Source of the DNA: Bog-756 sp963701325
GTDB taxonomy: Bacteria; Actinomycetota; Acidimicrobiia; Acidimicrobiales; RAAP-2
DNA length: 64,000 nucleotides
Assembly (NCBI GenBank): GCA_963701325.1
Contig: OY969604.1
Location: 2,914,001-2,978,000, forward strand
Reading direction: 5' to 3'
In this document: piece after piece, positions 8,054-17,724 of the stretch
Layout: each line of letters starts with the position of its first letter
Numbering within the stretch: the first letter of the stretch is position 1
Translations under genes and position numbers: made by a program
Notes under the pieces: generated by a model
Database searches by the model: none
What the model saw: only the letters and a program-made list of their open reading frames with translations
Told to the model about the DNA's origin: nothing

Positions 8054-11000
8054 CTACGCGGGGAGGTCTGTTTGCGCCGTCGACTCCGAGCGCTTGGTGA
8101 AGTCGACGTGGTCGGCACGGGTGGGTCGCGACATCAGGTAGCCCTGATAGAGATCGCACCCGAGCGCGGCGACCCGCTCGAGTTGGATCGGGGTCTCGAC
8201 CCCCTCGGCCAGGACCACCAGGCCCAGGGCCTTCGAGAGCTGCACGATGGCGGCCACGATTGCCTCGTCGGTGTCGAGGATGCCCAGTCCGTCGACGAAG
8301 GACTTGTCGATCTTGAGGATCTTGACCGGGAACCGCTTCAGCCGCGCCAATGACGACTCCCCGGTACCGAAGTCGTCGATCGCAAGGCCGACGCCCATCT
8401 CGTGGATGCCGCCGAGCGCGGCGATCGTCTCGGGGGTCTCGCTCATCAGCATCGACTCGGTGACCTCGAGCACGAGCGCGTCTGCCGGGAGGCCGGAGTC
8501 GGCGAGCGCGCTGGCGATCGAATCGAGCAGCTCGACATCGGCCAGCTGATGGACCGAGAGGTTCACGGTGATGTAGGCGTTCTCCGCACCGGCGAGTTCC
8601 CGTCGCCACCGGGCCATCGTGTGGCAGGCCTCCCGGAGGACCCACCGCCCGAGCGAGAAGATGAGGTCGGTCTCCTCGGCGAAGGGGATGAACTCCATCG
8701 GACCGAGCAGGCCGCGGGAGGGGTGGTGCCACCGCACCAGGGCCTCCATGGCCACGATCCGGTCGTCGGCCACCGAGGCGATGGGCTGATAGTGGACGGT
8801 GAGCTCGTCGTGGTCGATCGAGTGCCGAAGGTCGTCGTAGATCTCGAGGCGGGCCACCGACTTCGCCCGGAGCGACTCGTCGAAGACCTCGATCCGTCCC
8901 CGGCCCTTGTTCTTGGCCTGGAACATGGCAGTGTCGGCCTGCTGGAGGACGTCCTGGGCGGTCTGGCGGCCGCGCATGACGAAGGAGACGCCGACGCTGC
9001 AGGTCACCACCACCGAGCGCCCGGTGGACAGATGGACCTGCTCGGCCAGCACCGAGGAGTACTCCTCGGCCAGGGTGACCGCGGTCTGGACGTCGCGGAG
9101 GTTGCGGCAGAGCACCACGAACTCGTCCCCCGAGAACCGGCTGACCACGTCGCCCGCCCGCACGGCCGACTTGAACCGTTGGGCCAGGGTGAGCAGCAGC
9201 TCGTCGCCGCTGGCGTGGCCGAACGAGTCGTTGACCAGTTTGAACCGGTCGAGGTCGATGAAGAGGACGGCCAGATTGGTCTCGCGCTGCATCGAGATGA
9301 GGAGCTCGCGCTCGAGCTCCTCGTTGAAGAGTGACCGGTTGCCGAGCCCGGTCAACGAGTCGTGGTAGGCGAGCCAGTGGAGTTGCGCCTCGGCGGCCTT
9401 CCGATCGGTCACGTCGGTGAACGAGCAGACCACCATCGGCGAGTCGACCTGTCCGGTGCCCGAGAGCAGGCGGGAGCTCATCGCCAGCCACTGGCGACGA
9501 CCGCCCTCGTCGGTGACCCCGATGATCACGTCGTCCTCGGATTCGCCGGTGATCAGGGTCTTGGCGTGGGGGAACATCTCGGGGGAGAGCGGCTGGCCCT
9601 CAGCGGACAGGGCGATGGACGCGCCGGTGAACACCTGGTGGCCGGCACCCTCGCTGAGCCGGTCACCCAGGATGCGGGTGGCCGCAGAGTTGTGGGCGCA
9701 CATGTTGCCGGCCTCGTCGAAGAGGATGATCCCTTCGCTGAGCGACGCGACCACTGCCTCGTAGCGCTCCTCGGCGGCCCGGCGACCGGCCTCGGCCTGA
9801 CGGGCGTCGGTCAGCTCGGTGCAGACCACGACCCATCCGGACGGCTGGGTGTTGTCGTCGATGAGCGGGTCGATCGAGACCAGGACGTCCACCTCGGATC
9901 CGTCCTTGCGGCGGTGGGTGCGCTGGCCCCGCTCGAGGACGGCGGCGCTGTCCGACCGGTTGGCGGTGACCACGGCGCCGATCGAGAGTCCGGCCACCTC
10001 GGACTCGGTCCATCCGTAGATGGCCTGGGCCGCTTCGTTCCAGCTCTCGATCTTGCCGTCCGCGTCGATGCCGATGATCGCGTCCGAGACGTGGGCCACG
10101 AGGCTTGCCCGGTAGCGGTTGGCGGCTTCGGCCGCGATCCGCATGGACATGTCGCGCATGATTGCCTGGAATGCGGGTTGTCCACCCCACTGGATGCGCA
10201 CCGAGGTCACGTCCACCACCTTGATGCTTCCGTCGAGTGCCACGACCCGGACTTCTCCGTGCTCGAAGAACGTACCGTCCTCGGTGAGCAGGCCCAGCCG
10301 ACCGGCCACTGAAGCTCTGTCGTCCGGGTGGACGAAGTCGGCCATGGGGGATCCGTAGTAGTCCTCCATGCAGTCCGCTTGGATCAAGCGGACTGCCGCG
10401 GCATTGCCGTAGACCAAATTGCCGTCGCGATGCACGATGATGGCATCGGGGCTCAGCTCCGTCAGCAGGCGGAATCGATCCACCATGTCCTGCAGTTCTC
10501 GCTCGACGTGCACGTGATTGGTGATGTCCACCACCGCGCCGAGGTAGACGCCTGCGGTGCCGGCTGCCCCGGGGTGGATCCGGCCACCGGTCGCACTCGG
10601 CGACGCCCGGACACTCAACATGTGGGTGGTGCCGTCCGGAGCGGTCACCGTCGTGCGTAGTTCGTATTCGGCGGGAGGTGCACCGGCCCGGATCGGCGCC
10701 AGTACCGGCTCCACGATCGACCTGCGCAGGTCGCTGACGATGGTGGAAGCGGCTGCCGTTGCCAGGCTCCCACCGCCCGGCTCGTCGATCAGGCAGCGCG
10801 CGGGCCAGGAGTCGTCGACCTCGGTCGTCACGTCGATGGTGAACCCGGTGGTGCCGACGGGGACACCGAAGATGACCTCCTCGATCGGGGACGACCAGCG
10901 GATCTCGTCGGCTGCCGGGTCGTAGGACCACGTGACGATGGGAACAGAGGTGAGATCGAAGTCGACCTCCCGCGGAAGCTCCGGGGTCGGCGTCCCCGGA

Positions 11001-11080
11001 GGGCCCGACTCACCGGAATCGACAGGTCCGTCCAGCTCGTCTCCAGGGCGAGGCTTGCTGAATCGACTGATATTGCCCAT
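8054..11080 (-). CDS. Multi-PAS GGDEF-EAL protein (c-di-GMP turnover)
   Basis: About 1008 aa with three to four PAS-type sensor domains (about 35-560), then GGDEF (about 570-735) and EAL (about 745-1000). The GGDEF signature reads SRFSGDEF (about 650): a Ser replaces the first Gly, so cyclase activity is uncertain. The EAL part looks complete: EALVRW (about 778), VTES, DDFGTG, KIDKSF, AEGVET (about 958) and QGYL, so phosphodiesterase activity is likely. No transmembrane segment is evident; the protein is probably cytosolic and senses redox or ligands through PAS. The ATG at 11080 gives MGNISRF; a GTG at 11149 is an upstream alternative. It lies between catabolic genes and converges on the thiolase gene. 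Confidence 0.9.
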   Translation of the reverse strand: MGNISRFSKPRPGDELDGPVDSGESGPPGTPTPELPREVDFDLTSVPIVTWSYDPAADEIRWSSPIEEVIFGVPVGTTGFTIDVTTEVDDSWPARCLIDEPGGGSLATAAASTIVSDLRRSIVEPVLAPIRAGAPPAEYELRTTVTAPDGTTHMLSVRASPSATGGRIHPGAAGTAGVYLGAVVDITNHVHVERELQDMVDRFRLLTELSPDAIIVHRDGNLVYGNAAAVRLIQADCMEDYYGSPMADFVHPDDRASVAGRLGLLTEDGTFFEHGEVRVVALDGSIKVVDVTSVRIQWGGQPAFQAIMRDMSMRIAAEAANRYRASLVAHVSDAIIGIDADGKIESWNEAAQAIYGWTESEVAGLSIGAVVTANRSDSAAVLERGQRTHRRKDGSEVDVLVSIDPLIDDNTQPSGWVVVCTELTDARQAEAGRRAAEERYEAVVASLSEGIILFDEAGNMCAHNSAATRILGDRLSEGAGHQVFTGASIALSAEGQPLSPEMFPHAKTLITGESEDDVIIGVTDEGGRRQWLAMSSRLLSGTGQVDSPMVVCSFTDVTDRKAAEAQLHWLAYHDSLTGLGNRSLFNEELERELLISMQRETNLAVLFIDLDRFKLVNDSFGHASGDELLLTLAQRFKSAVRAGDVVSRFSGDEFVVLCRNLRDVQTAVTLAEEYSSVLAEQVHLSTGRSVVVTCSVGVSFVMRGRQTAQDVLQQADTAMFQAKNKGRGRIEVFDESLRAKSVARLEIYDDLRHSIDHDELTVHYQPIASVADDRIVAMEALVRWHHPSRGLLGPMEFIPFAEETDLIFSLGRWVLREACHTMARWRRELAGAENAYITVNLSVHQLADVELLDSIASALADSGLPADALVLEVTESMLMSETPETIAALGGIHEMGVGLAIDDFGTGESSLARLKRFPVKILKIDKSFVDGLGILDTDEAIVAAIVQLSKALGLVVLAEGVETPIQLERVAALGCDLYQGYLMSRPTRADHVDFTKRSESTAQTDLPA

Positions 11081-11291
11081 GGCCGTTCGTATCGGCAGGT
11101 GCGACCCGACGCTTGAGCCAGGCTGCGACGTGGGAATCGACGACCGCACGACCGGCGGGGAGCGGGACGAGACCGGGCACTGGGAGCGGGACGAGGCCCG
11201 ATCGGGGGTCGGGTCCCGGATCCGGACCCGGTTGCCCGTTTGGCGGGCGGTGGACGAGGCGCGGCCGATGCCGCGGCCCGACCCCGCGGGT

Positions 11292-12452
11292 CTAGTGGTG
11301 TGGCTCGTCCACCACGACGACCGCGTTGTGGCCGCCCATCCCGAGGGAGGACTTCAACATCAGTCCCGGCTCACGTGGGGTGTAGCCGTCGACCAACCGC
11401 GGATGGCCCGGGGCCACCTGGGGCGGCGCCGGGATCGAACCGGACTCGAACGCGTAGAGGGTGGCCAGCATCTCGACTGCACCGGCGGCGGCCTGGCAAT
11501 GTCCGACCAGGGGCTTGACCGAGAAGATCCCCTTGGCGTCGGGATACAGCTCGTCGAGCACACGAGCCTCGGCAGCGTCGCACTGGGCCGTCCCGGGGCC
11601 GTGCGCATTGAGGTACGCCACATCCGACGCCTCGATTCCCGCGTTGGCGGTCGCTTCGCGGAAGCACCGGAACACCTCGACGTTGTCGGGGGGAAGTGCG
11701 ATGGCGTGGTAGCCGTCGCTCGTCATGGCCCCCCCGAGCACCGAGGCGTACGCCCCCTCCGGCCGGTTCGAGACCACCATCGCAACCGATGCCTCACCGC
11801 CGACGAATCCCCGGCTCCCCTCCTGGAACGGGCGGCACCCGTCGAACGGGGGCCGGTCGAGGACGGCGGCGCCGAGATCGCGAAACCAGGGGATGTTCTG
11901 GTCGATGCCGGAGAGATCTGTCGCCAGCAGAATGACATCGGAGGCGATGCCCGAGTCGATCCACGACTTCGCCAGCAGGATGCCGACGTTGCTCGACGCG
12001 CACGTCGCAGACACGGACATCGACGGACCGTGGAAGTCGAACTCCTTCATGAACAATGCGACGGCCGTCGAGGGGATCATGTGCAGCCACCGGCGGAGCT
12101 TGGGACGCGGACCGGCGAAGTCACCCTCCTGGCGGTAGTAGTCCCGATACGTCTCGACGTCACCGAGGGCGATGCTGTGGATGACCCCGACCGACCGGCC
12201 GGGGGACCATCCCCGTTCCTGGGCGTCGACGATGGCCTCCCGCGCGGAGAAGCGGAGCACCTGGTTGAAGCGGCTCGGCCCGTCCCGAAGATCACCCGAA
12301 CCCGTGATGGTGGCAAGGTAGGGGGGACTGTCGAGGTACGTGCCCATGCTGGGGACCGGTCTGACAGCGCTCTCGCCGACCAAGAACCCGTCCCAGAGTC
12401 GCTTGCGCCCCCATCCATAGCCGGTGACCGCTCCTGCGCCGACGACGCTCAT
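11292..12452 (-). CDS. Beta-ketoacyl synthase-like (KAS I/II fold) protein
   Basis: 386 aa with the thiolase-fold ketosynthase triad: Cys in SATCASSNVG (about 150), His in NAHGPGT (about 282) and His in VGHCQAAAG (about 317), plus the C-terminal GMGGHNAVVV. All residues needed for decarboxylative condensation are present, so it should elongate an acyl chain bound to ACP or CoA. No ACP, KR or acyltransferase gene lies nearby, so it is a stand-alone enzyme of unknown lipid or polyketide pathway. The ATG at 12452 starts MSVVGAGAVTGYGWG, matching the usual family N-terminus; the reading frame remains open upstream, but that part is not family-like. Confidence 0.85.
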   Translation of the reverse strand: MSVVGAGAVTGYGWGRKRLWDGFLVGESAVRPVPSMGTYLDSPPYLATITGSGDLRDGPSRFNQVLRFSAREAIVDAQERGWSPGRSVGVIHSIALGDVETYRDYYRQEGDFAGPRPKLRRWLHMIPSTAVALFMKEFDFHGPSMSVSATCASSNVGILLAKSWIDSGIASDVILLATDLSGIDQNIPWFRDLGAAVLDRPPFDGCRPFQEGSRGFVGGEASVAMVVSNRPEGAYASVLGGAMTSDGYHAIALPPDNVEVFRCFREATANAGIEASDVAYLNAHGPGTAQCDAAEARVLDELYPDAKGIFSVKPLVGHCQAAAGAVEMLATLYAFESGSIPAPPQVAPGHPRLVDGYTPREPGLMLKSSLGMGGHNAVVVVDEPHH

Positions 12453-12739
12453 CGGGACCACCCGTCCGGGAGCGCGTGCCCCGTCTCCGATGCTGACGAG
12501 TGGAGAGTTTCCGACATCACAACTCCTCTGGGCAGTGCCACGGGGACCCGACCAGGCGGGGCATCGGTCCTGGAAGACCGGGTGCAGCGTGGCGACTGAA
12601 TGGGCAGGTATCTTGCCAAGCAAGCAGACCAAAGTATTGCCTACCCCGAGTGGCGGCACAATGGGTAGATGCCTTGGGGCTGCAATTCGTACGACAATTT
12701 TGTGCGACTGCAGGCGCCGGAGGCGGCGATCGAGGTGGC

Positions 12740-14002
12740 TCAGCCCGTCATCGAGACCGGCAGCGCCTCGACCCCGCGCAGGATCACGTTGGCTCTGTAG
12801 GTCACCTCGTCGGTCGCCAGGGCCAGTCGGGGCGCTCTACGGACCAGGGTCCCCAGGGCCACCTCGGTCTCCATCCTGGCGAGCGGACCACCGAGGCAGT
12901 GGTGGATCCCGAGGCCCAGGCCGAGATGGCTGTTGGGAGTACGGGTGATGTCGAAGTCCTCCGGATCCTCGAACTCCGCCGGGTCGTGATTGGCCGACGC
13001 GATCAGCAGCATGGCGAAGTCGCCGGCGACGAACTCCGCGCCCCCGAATCGGCAGTCCTCCGTGAAGACCCGCGTGACCAACTGGATCGGTGACACGTAG
13101 CGAAGCATTTCCTCGAACGCGCTACGCCGGACACCGGGATCGTCGCGATAGCGGTCCAGCTGGTCGGGCCGGCCCAGCAGGGCCAGCATCCCACCGGAGA
13201 TCAGGTTGGCGATCGTTTCGTGGCCGGCCACCAGCAACAGGATGCAGGTCGACAGGATCTCGGTCTCGTCGAGCACGGCCCCCTGCTCCTCGACCTGGGC
13301 CAGCCGACTCAGCAGGTCTTCTCGGGGTGATCGTTTGCGTTCGGCCAGTAGTTCGAAGAAGTACTGCGCGAATTGCGCCACTGCCGTGCCGCGGGCGTCG
13401 ATGACCTCGTCGGTCAGCAGGAAGTCGGGGTCGAGTCCCCGGGTCAACGCCTTCGACCATTGCCCGAACCGTGCCTGGTCCTCGGCGGGAACACCGAGCA
13501 GATCGCAGATGATCTGCACGGGGAGGGGATACGCGAAGTCGTTGAGGAGATCGACGGTGTTTGCGTCCATTGCCGCGTCGAGCAACTCGTCGACAACCTG
13601 TTGGGTCCGGATTCGCAACGACTCGATCATCTTCGGGGTGAAGGCCTTGGCCACCAGGTTCCGCAGCCGTTCGTGATCGGGCGGATCACGGAACAGGAAC
13701 GGCCTCATCTCGACGATGCCGGCGGCCATCGGGTTTTCCTCTGTGATGGGCCGACGGAAGTGCTCCGGTGCCCCACCTCCCGCCACCTTCGCATTCATGG
13801 TGTCCGAGCTCGACCGCCGGTCGCGGAGGATGGCCTTGCAATCGGCGTGGCGGGCTACCACCCAGAACCCCATGTCGTTGCGGTGGATCGGTGCCCGCTC
13901 ACGAAGTTCGGCGTAGAGGGGGAAGGGATCGCTGGCCCAGCGTGCGTCGAACGGATCGAACACCGGCCGCTCGAATGCCGGTTCCACCGTCGAGCGCTCC
14001 AC
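12740..14002 (-). CDS. Cytochrome P450
   Basis: 420 aa soluble bacterial P450. Features are the I-helix AGHETIANL (about 260), the K-helix ExxR in EEMLR, and the heme-binding loop LGLGLGIHHCLGGPLAR with the axial Cys at about 368. It should hydroxylate a hydrophobic substrate using ferredoxin-delivered electrons; no ferredoxin gene is adjacent. The start is GTG 14002 (VERSTVEPAFERP); the nearby ATG is out of frame. It is the last gene on the minus strand after ipdC, 34 bp downstream, which suggests a steroid or terpenoid substrate. The CYP family cannot be set from the sequence alone. Confidence 0.92.
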   Translation of the reverse strand: MERSTVEPAFERPVFDPFDARWASDPFPLYAELRERAPIHRNDMGFWVVARHADCKAILRDRRSSSDTMNAKVAGGGAPEHFRRPITEENPMAAGIVEMRPFLFRDPPDHERLRNLVAKAFTPKMIESLRIRTQQVVDELLDAAMDANTVDLLNDFAYPLPVQIICDLLGVPAEDQARFGQWSKALTRGLDPDFLLTDEVIDARGTAVAQFAQYFFELLAERKRSPREDLLSRLAQVEEQGAVLDETEILSTCILLLVAGHETIANLISGGMLALLGRPDQLDRYRDDPGVRRSAFEEMLRYVSPIQLVTRVFTEDCRFGGAEFVAGDFAMLLIASANHDPAEFEDPEDFDITRTPNSHLGLGLGIHHCLGGPLARMETEVALGTLVRRAPRLALATDEVTYRANVILRGVEALPVSMTG

Positions 14003-14036
14003 AACCCGTGCATGGTATCGGTCGCGTGTTGACAAG

Positions 14037-15152
14037 TCAGCGATCGTGGGCCTGGATCGGTTGCGTACTGACCAACCGATCCAGAACCATGGTCGCCTCG
14101 CGCACGATCCGACCGATGAGCTCGGCCACGCTCGGGAGCTCCGCGATCTCACCCACGACCTGACCGGTCGGCAGGACGCCGACGTCGGTGCGGCCGTCCA
14201 CGAGTGCCGCCTTGGTCATCATCGGCGCGTTGGCCGCCATCACCACCTGGGGCCAGGAGAGGTCGTTGCCCCGCCTCATGGCCCGACCCTCCCGCAGCAG
14301 TGCCAGCAACGTCGTGTCGGTCTCCCTACGGAAGGCGTACGCGTTGGCGACCGCCCGAGGGAGTCCGCGCAGGCGGCCCGCCCGCTCGAGATGGTCGACC
14401 AGGTCGGTGCGGATCATCCGCTGGGGCGCGCCGTCCACCGCGGTCGAGACGACGGTCCCGGTGACCGGCGTCCGGAGGTAGAGCTGCTTGACCTCGTCGG
14501 GTACCCGGCTCTCGCGGGTGAGCAGGAACCGGGTGCCCATGGCGATGCCCGAGGCGCCGTAGGCGAGCGCGGCGACCAGGCCGCGTCCGTCGAAGAAGCC
14601 GCCGGCAGCCACCACCTCGACCCGGTCGCCGACCGCGTCGACGACGGCGGGGGTGAGCAAGGAGGTCGGGACCGCGCCGGTGTGCCCGCCGCCCTCGCCG
14701 CCCTGCGCGATGACCGCATCGACGCCCCACTCGGCCACCTTCTCGGCGTGGCGCCGCGCGCCGACGGTGGGCATCACCACCAGACCGGCGGCCCTGCAGC
14801 GCTCGACCAGCGCGGCGTTGGGGGCCTGGGCGAAGCTGGCCACCCGGACGCCCTGGTCGACCATGAGCGCCACCCGGTCGCCGACATCGGCCACGTCGGT
14901 GCGCATGTTGACCCCGAAGGGCCGGTCGGTCCGCGATCGCACCTCGGCGACGGCCGCCCCGAGCTCGGACAGGGTCATGGTGGCCGAGGCCAGGATCCCG
15001 AGCCCACCGGCCTCGGCGGTGGCAGCCACCAGGCTCGGGCCGGCCACCCAGCCCATCCCGGTCTGGACGATCGGGTAGCGGACGCCGACCAGGTCGCAGA
15101 ACGAGGTGTGCAGCGCCGGATGCCCGGGACCCGCGGCGTCCGGCTGGCTCAC
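14037..15152 (-). CDS. ipdC: IpdC-type flavin-dependent CoA-ester oxidoreductase (nitronate monooxygenase fold)
   Basis: 371 aa TIM-barrel flavoprotein of the nitronate monooxygenase/NPD family. Seen: YPIVQTGMGWVAG, GGLGILASATMT, FGVNMRTD, the FMN-phosphate loop QGGEGGGHTG (about 152), AAGGFFDGRG and GIAMGTRFLLT. These closely recall M. tuberculosis IpdC (Rv3553), which acts as a CoA-ester dehydrogenase during C/D-ring breakdown of steroids. Its GTG start overlaps the ipdB stop (GTGA), and gene order echA20-ipdA-ipdB-ipdC is as in Mycobacterium. On that context I prefer IpdC over a genuine nitroalkane oxidase. Confidence 0.88.
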   Translation of the reverse strand: MSQPDAAGPGHPALHTSFCDLVGVRYPIVQTGMGWVAGPSLVAATAEAGGLGILASATMTLSELGAAVAEVRSRTDRPFGVNMRTDVADVGDRVALMVDQGVRVASFAQAPNAALVERCRAAGLVVMPTVGARRHAEKVAEWGVDAVIAQGGEGGGHTGAVPTSLLTPAVVDAVGDRVEVVAAGGFFDGRGLVAALAYGASGIAMGTRFLLTRESRVPDEVKQLYLRTPVTGTVVSTAVDGAPQRMIRTDLVDHLERAGRLRGLPRAVANAYAFRRETDTTLLALLREGRAMRRGNDLSWPQVVMAANAPMMTKAALVDGRTDVGVLPTGQVVGEIAELPSVAELIGRIVREATMVLDRLVSTQPIQAHDR

Positions 15153-15949
15153 TCCCGGACCTCCCGGTCCCGCAGGCCCGACGGATCGAGGACGGTCCGG
15201 ATGAGTGCGAGCTCCTCGGGAGTCGGGAGCCGGGTCTCGGGCACCGCCTCGGGGATCACCAGGGCGAAGCCGGTGGCCTCGACCACCTCGTCCACGCCGA
15301 CCCCGGGGTGGACGGACCGCAGGCGCATCACCCGGTCGGGGGTCTCGAAGTCGAACACCCCGAGATTCGAGATGACCCGGCGGATCTCGTGGAAGCGGCT
15401 GGCTGCCGGACCGGCTGCCGCCGCCCGCGCATACCCGACACCGGACACGACGTCGACCTGCTCGACGAAGGTCCGGGTCGAGTGGTTGGGGACCCAGTAG
15501 CTCGTGGGGTGGTTGACCGTGTTGCCCGGGGCACCCCGCACCCCGACCAGCTGGGATTTGGGGCGGGCCCAGTCGCCGATGGCGCTGATGTTCTGGTTGC
15601 CGGTCCGGTCGATCTGGGAGGCCATCATGATGAGCGAGCGCCTGCCCGACCAGACCACGTCGAAGACCCGGCGGTACGGCATGTGCGACTCGAACACCAG
15701 CGACCCGGGGTCGGCCCCGAGCGGCGGTGCCCCGTCGATCAGTGCCGCGTCGCCGTCGGTCAGCACGAGGTCGGGAGCGAAGGTGAGCCGGGCCAGTCGT
15801 GCCCCGAGCGCGGGGGCGGTCCCGAAGGCGCTGGCCATAACTTCGCCGTCGCCGCGGAACACCTCGGCGCAGGCGATCGCGCAGTACTCGGACCGGGACA
15901 CCCCGCTTGCGCCGTCGTTGCGGTCGCCCGTCGTCTCGGACCCGGTCAT
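15149..15949 (-). CDS. ipdB: COCHEA-CoA hydrolase beta subunit (CoA-transferase fold)
   Basis: 266 aa class I CoA-transferase-fold beta subunit. Recognisable stretches are GARLARLTFAPDLVLTDG, DRTGNQNISA, GVRGAPGNTVNHPTSYWVPN, VVSNLGVFDF-like VISNLGVFDF and a C-terminal LRDREVRE, all close to M. tuberculosis IpdB (Rv3552). With IpdA it hydrolytically opens steroid ring C of the CoA ester rather than transferring CoA (known for the family). The ATG start overlaps the ipdA stop as ATGA, implying translational coupling and equal subunit dosage. Confidence 0.9.
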   Translation of the reverse strand: MTGSETTGDRNDGASGVSRSEYCAIACAEVFRGDGEVMASAFGTAPALGARLARLTFAPDLVLTDGDAALIDGAPPLGADPGSLVFESHMPYRRVFDVVWSGRRSLIMMASQIDRTGNQNISAIGDWARPKSQLVGVRGAPGNTVNHPTSYWVPNHSTRTFVEQVDVVSGVGYARAAAAGPAASRFHEIRRVISNLGVFDFETPDRVMRLRSVHPGVGVDEVVEATGFALVIPEAVPETRLPTPEELALIRTVLDPSGLRDREVRE

Positions 15950-16815
15950 GCGCCCGCCCCCGCCGCGCCGACCGGTCGGGCAGCTTCCTGGTAGCCCGCC
16001 TCGTCGACCTCGAGATAGCGCGTGCTGAAGGCCCGCCAGGCGTCGGGGTCGGCCGCGGCCGCCGCATACTCGCGTTGGAACGCCTCGTCGCGTCCGTAGT
16101 CGGGCACGCAGGCGGTGAAGTGGGCTCCGCCGGGGGTCTCGATGACGCCGTCGGTGAGCAGCCGGCTGATGCACAGGCTCTGGAGTGGCCCCTCGTCCGC
16201 GAGGCGATCGGTCTCGACGATCCGCTCGGTCGTCACGAAGCGACGCTCCGCCGCGCCGAGGAAGAGGTCGTCGAAGAAGGGGTCGGGTCCGAGGATCTGA
16301 CCCGAGCCGGTGCGGTCTGCACGGTTCACGTGCACGACCGCCGCGTCGAGGCGGATGGCCGGGACGGCCACCAGCTCCTCGCCGTCGCCGTAGGGCGAGG
16401 TGACCGTGCGCAGGGACGGGTTCAGCCGGAGCACGTCGGACCCGAGTCCGGCCCGGGTGGGCAGGAAGGGGAGCCGCTGGGATGCGGCGAGGAGGCCCAG
16501 GTAGAACATGCCTTCGTCGAGCTCGGTGGCCCCGACCGCTCCGCTCTGGCGGGCCACCTTGAAGTGGGGGTCGGTGGGGATCGAGTCCAGGGTGACGAAC
16601 CCGTAGACCACCGAGGCGACTTTTCCGGCCGCGCAGAGCAGGCCGACGTCGGGGCCGCCGTAGGAGACGATCGTGAGGTCGGCGAGGTCCGAGCGGAGGA
16701 TGGCCCGCACAGCGGCCATCGGCTTGCGGCGCGACCCCCAGCCGCCGATGCCGACGGTCATGCCGCTGCGGAGCTCACCGACGAAGCCGTCGAGGTCGAG
16801 GCGCTTGTCAGCCAC
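15946..16815 (-). CDS. ipdA: COCHEA-CoA hydrolase alpha subunit (CoA-transferase fold)
   Basis: 289 aa class I CoA-transferase-fold alpha subunit. Seen: RSGMTVGIGGWGSRRKPMA, SYGGPDVGLLCAAGKV, QRLPFLPTRAGLGSDV, FFDDLFLGAAERRFV and ETPGGAHFT, near-identical in pattern to M. tuberculosis IpdA (Rv3551). Forms a complex with IpdB that cleaves ring C in cholesterol catabolism. The start is GTG 16815 (VADKRLDLDG). It lies 48 bp downstream of the EchA20-like gene, so one minus-strand transcript 17622-14037 or longer is expected. Confidence 0.9.
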   Translation of the reverse strand: MADKRLDLDGFVGELRSGMTVGIGGWGSRRKPMAAVRAILRSDLADLTIVSYGGPDVGLLCAAGKVASVVYGFVTLDSIPTDPHFKVARQSGAVGATELDEGMFYLGLLAASQRLPFLPTRAGLGSDVLRLNPSLRTVTSPYGDGEELVAVPAIRLDAAVVHVNRADRTGSGQILGPDPFFDDLFLGAAERRFVTTERIVETDRLADEGPLQSLCISRLLTDGVIETPGGAHFTACVPDYGRDEAFQREYAAAAADPDAWRAFSTRYLEVDEAGYQEAARPVGAAGAGA

Positions 16816-16863
16816 CGTGCACCGCCCCCATCTCGTGCGCGCTCTCGTTCGGTCCCGGCGGGC

Positions 16864-17622
16864 TCATCGGGTGGTGTCGGCGGCGCGCTTCTCGACGAAG
16901 GCCGACCGTTGCTCGTCCGCGACGCCGGCCACGTGCAGCTCGTAGGTGAACCCCTGCTCGAAGCGGTAGCTCCGCTTCACGTCGACCGGGTCGATCCCGT
17001 TGAGGGACTCCTTGGCGCGCCGGATGATGGTCGGACTCTTCGACGCGATGCTGTCGGCCACCTCGTAGGCGGCATCTATCAGCTGCTCGCGTGGTACGAC
17101 TCGGAGGACGGACCCGTAGTGGTGGAGCTCCGCCGCGGTGGCCACCTCGGCCGTGTAGACCATGGCACGCATGCGGTGCTGGGGAACCAGGCGGGCGAGA
17201 TGGGTCGCCGCGCCGAGCGCACCGCGGTCGACCTCGGGGAGCCCGAACGTGGCGTCCTCCGAGGCCACGACGATGTCGGCGTTCCCGGCGATGCCGACCC
17301 CTCCGCCGAGGCAGAACCCGTGGACGGCGGCGATGACCGGGACCTCGCACTCGTAGACGGCGGCGAAGGCGGCGAAGCACCCCCGGTTGGCGCCGACGAG
17401 GGCCTCGTCGCCCCGGGCGTCGATCTCCTTGATGTCGACCCCGGCACAGAAGCCGCGTCCCTCGGCCCGGACGATCACCACGCGCGTGTCCGGCACCCGA
17501 CCGGCTCCGAGGACGGCCTCTGCCAGGCCGAACCAGCCGGCCACGTCGAGGGCGTTCACCGGGGGATGATCGATGACCACCTCGGAGATGCCGGGTCGTG
17601 GCTGACGGGTGGTGATGGGCAT
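16864..17622 (-). CDS. echA20: Enoyl-CoA hydratase/isomerase family protein, EchA20-like
   Basis: 252 aa crotonase-fold protein. Seen: the HPPVNAL strand, RAEGRGFCAGVDIKE (oxyanion loop), GFCLGGGVGIAGNADIVVAS (second oxyanion Gly) and GLPEVDRGALGAATHLARLVPQHRM. The pattern matches M. tuberculosis EchA20 (Rv3550), which opens ring D of the steroid-derived CoA ester immediately before IpdAB acts. The start ATG 17622 gives MPITTRQPRPG. First gene of the ipd block; its promoter should lie in the 143-bp region shared with the divergent SDR gene. Confidence 0.9.
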   Translation of the reverse strand: MPITTRQPRPGISEVVIDHPPVNALDVAGWFGLAEAVLGAGRVPDTRVVIVRAEGRGFCAGVDIKEIDARGDEALVGANRGCFAAFAAVYECEVPVIAAVHGFCLGGGVGIAGNADIVVASEDATFGLPEVDRGALGAATHLARLVPQHRMRAMVYTAEVATAAELHHYGSVLRVVPREQLIDAAYEVADSIASKSPTIIRRAKESLNGIDPVDVKRSYRFEQGFTYELHVAGVADEQRSAFVEKRAADTTR

Positions 17623-17702
17623 GGACTGCTCCGGTGGCCGAGCGGCGCGGACCGCGCCCGCCCCGGTCGTACCGGCGGGGAGGCGGGCAGCCACGCACGC
17701 AG

Positions 17703-17724
17703 CGTGATCTGATCGTGATCTGAT
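17703..17724. promoter_or_regulatory. Tandem 11-bp direct repeat in the echA20/SDR divergent promoter region
   Basis: CGTGATCTGAT occurs twice head to tail, followed by ACAGCGTCAG, which with the preceding CTGAT makes an imperfect CTGA/TCAG dyad. It sits between divergent steroid-catabolism genes and is the obvious candidate regulator-binding region. The inner ATCTGA also appears in the inverted repeat at 6743-6769. Confidence 0.45.

Noticed and set aside
7938..10931. Several long frames overlapping the GGDEF-EAL gene on both strands
   Set aside because: High-GC shadow frames; none shows recognisable motifs, whereas the chosen frame has PAS, GGDEF and EAL.
14037..15152. Naming the NPD-fold gene nitronate monooxygenase
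   Set aside because: The fold fits, but sequence pattern and operon order match IpdC of the steroid pathway much better.
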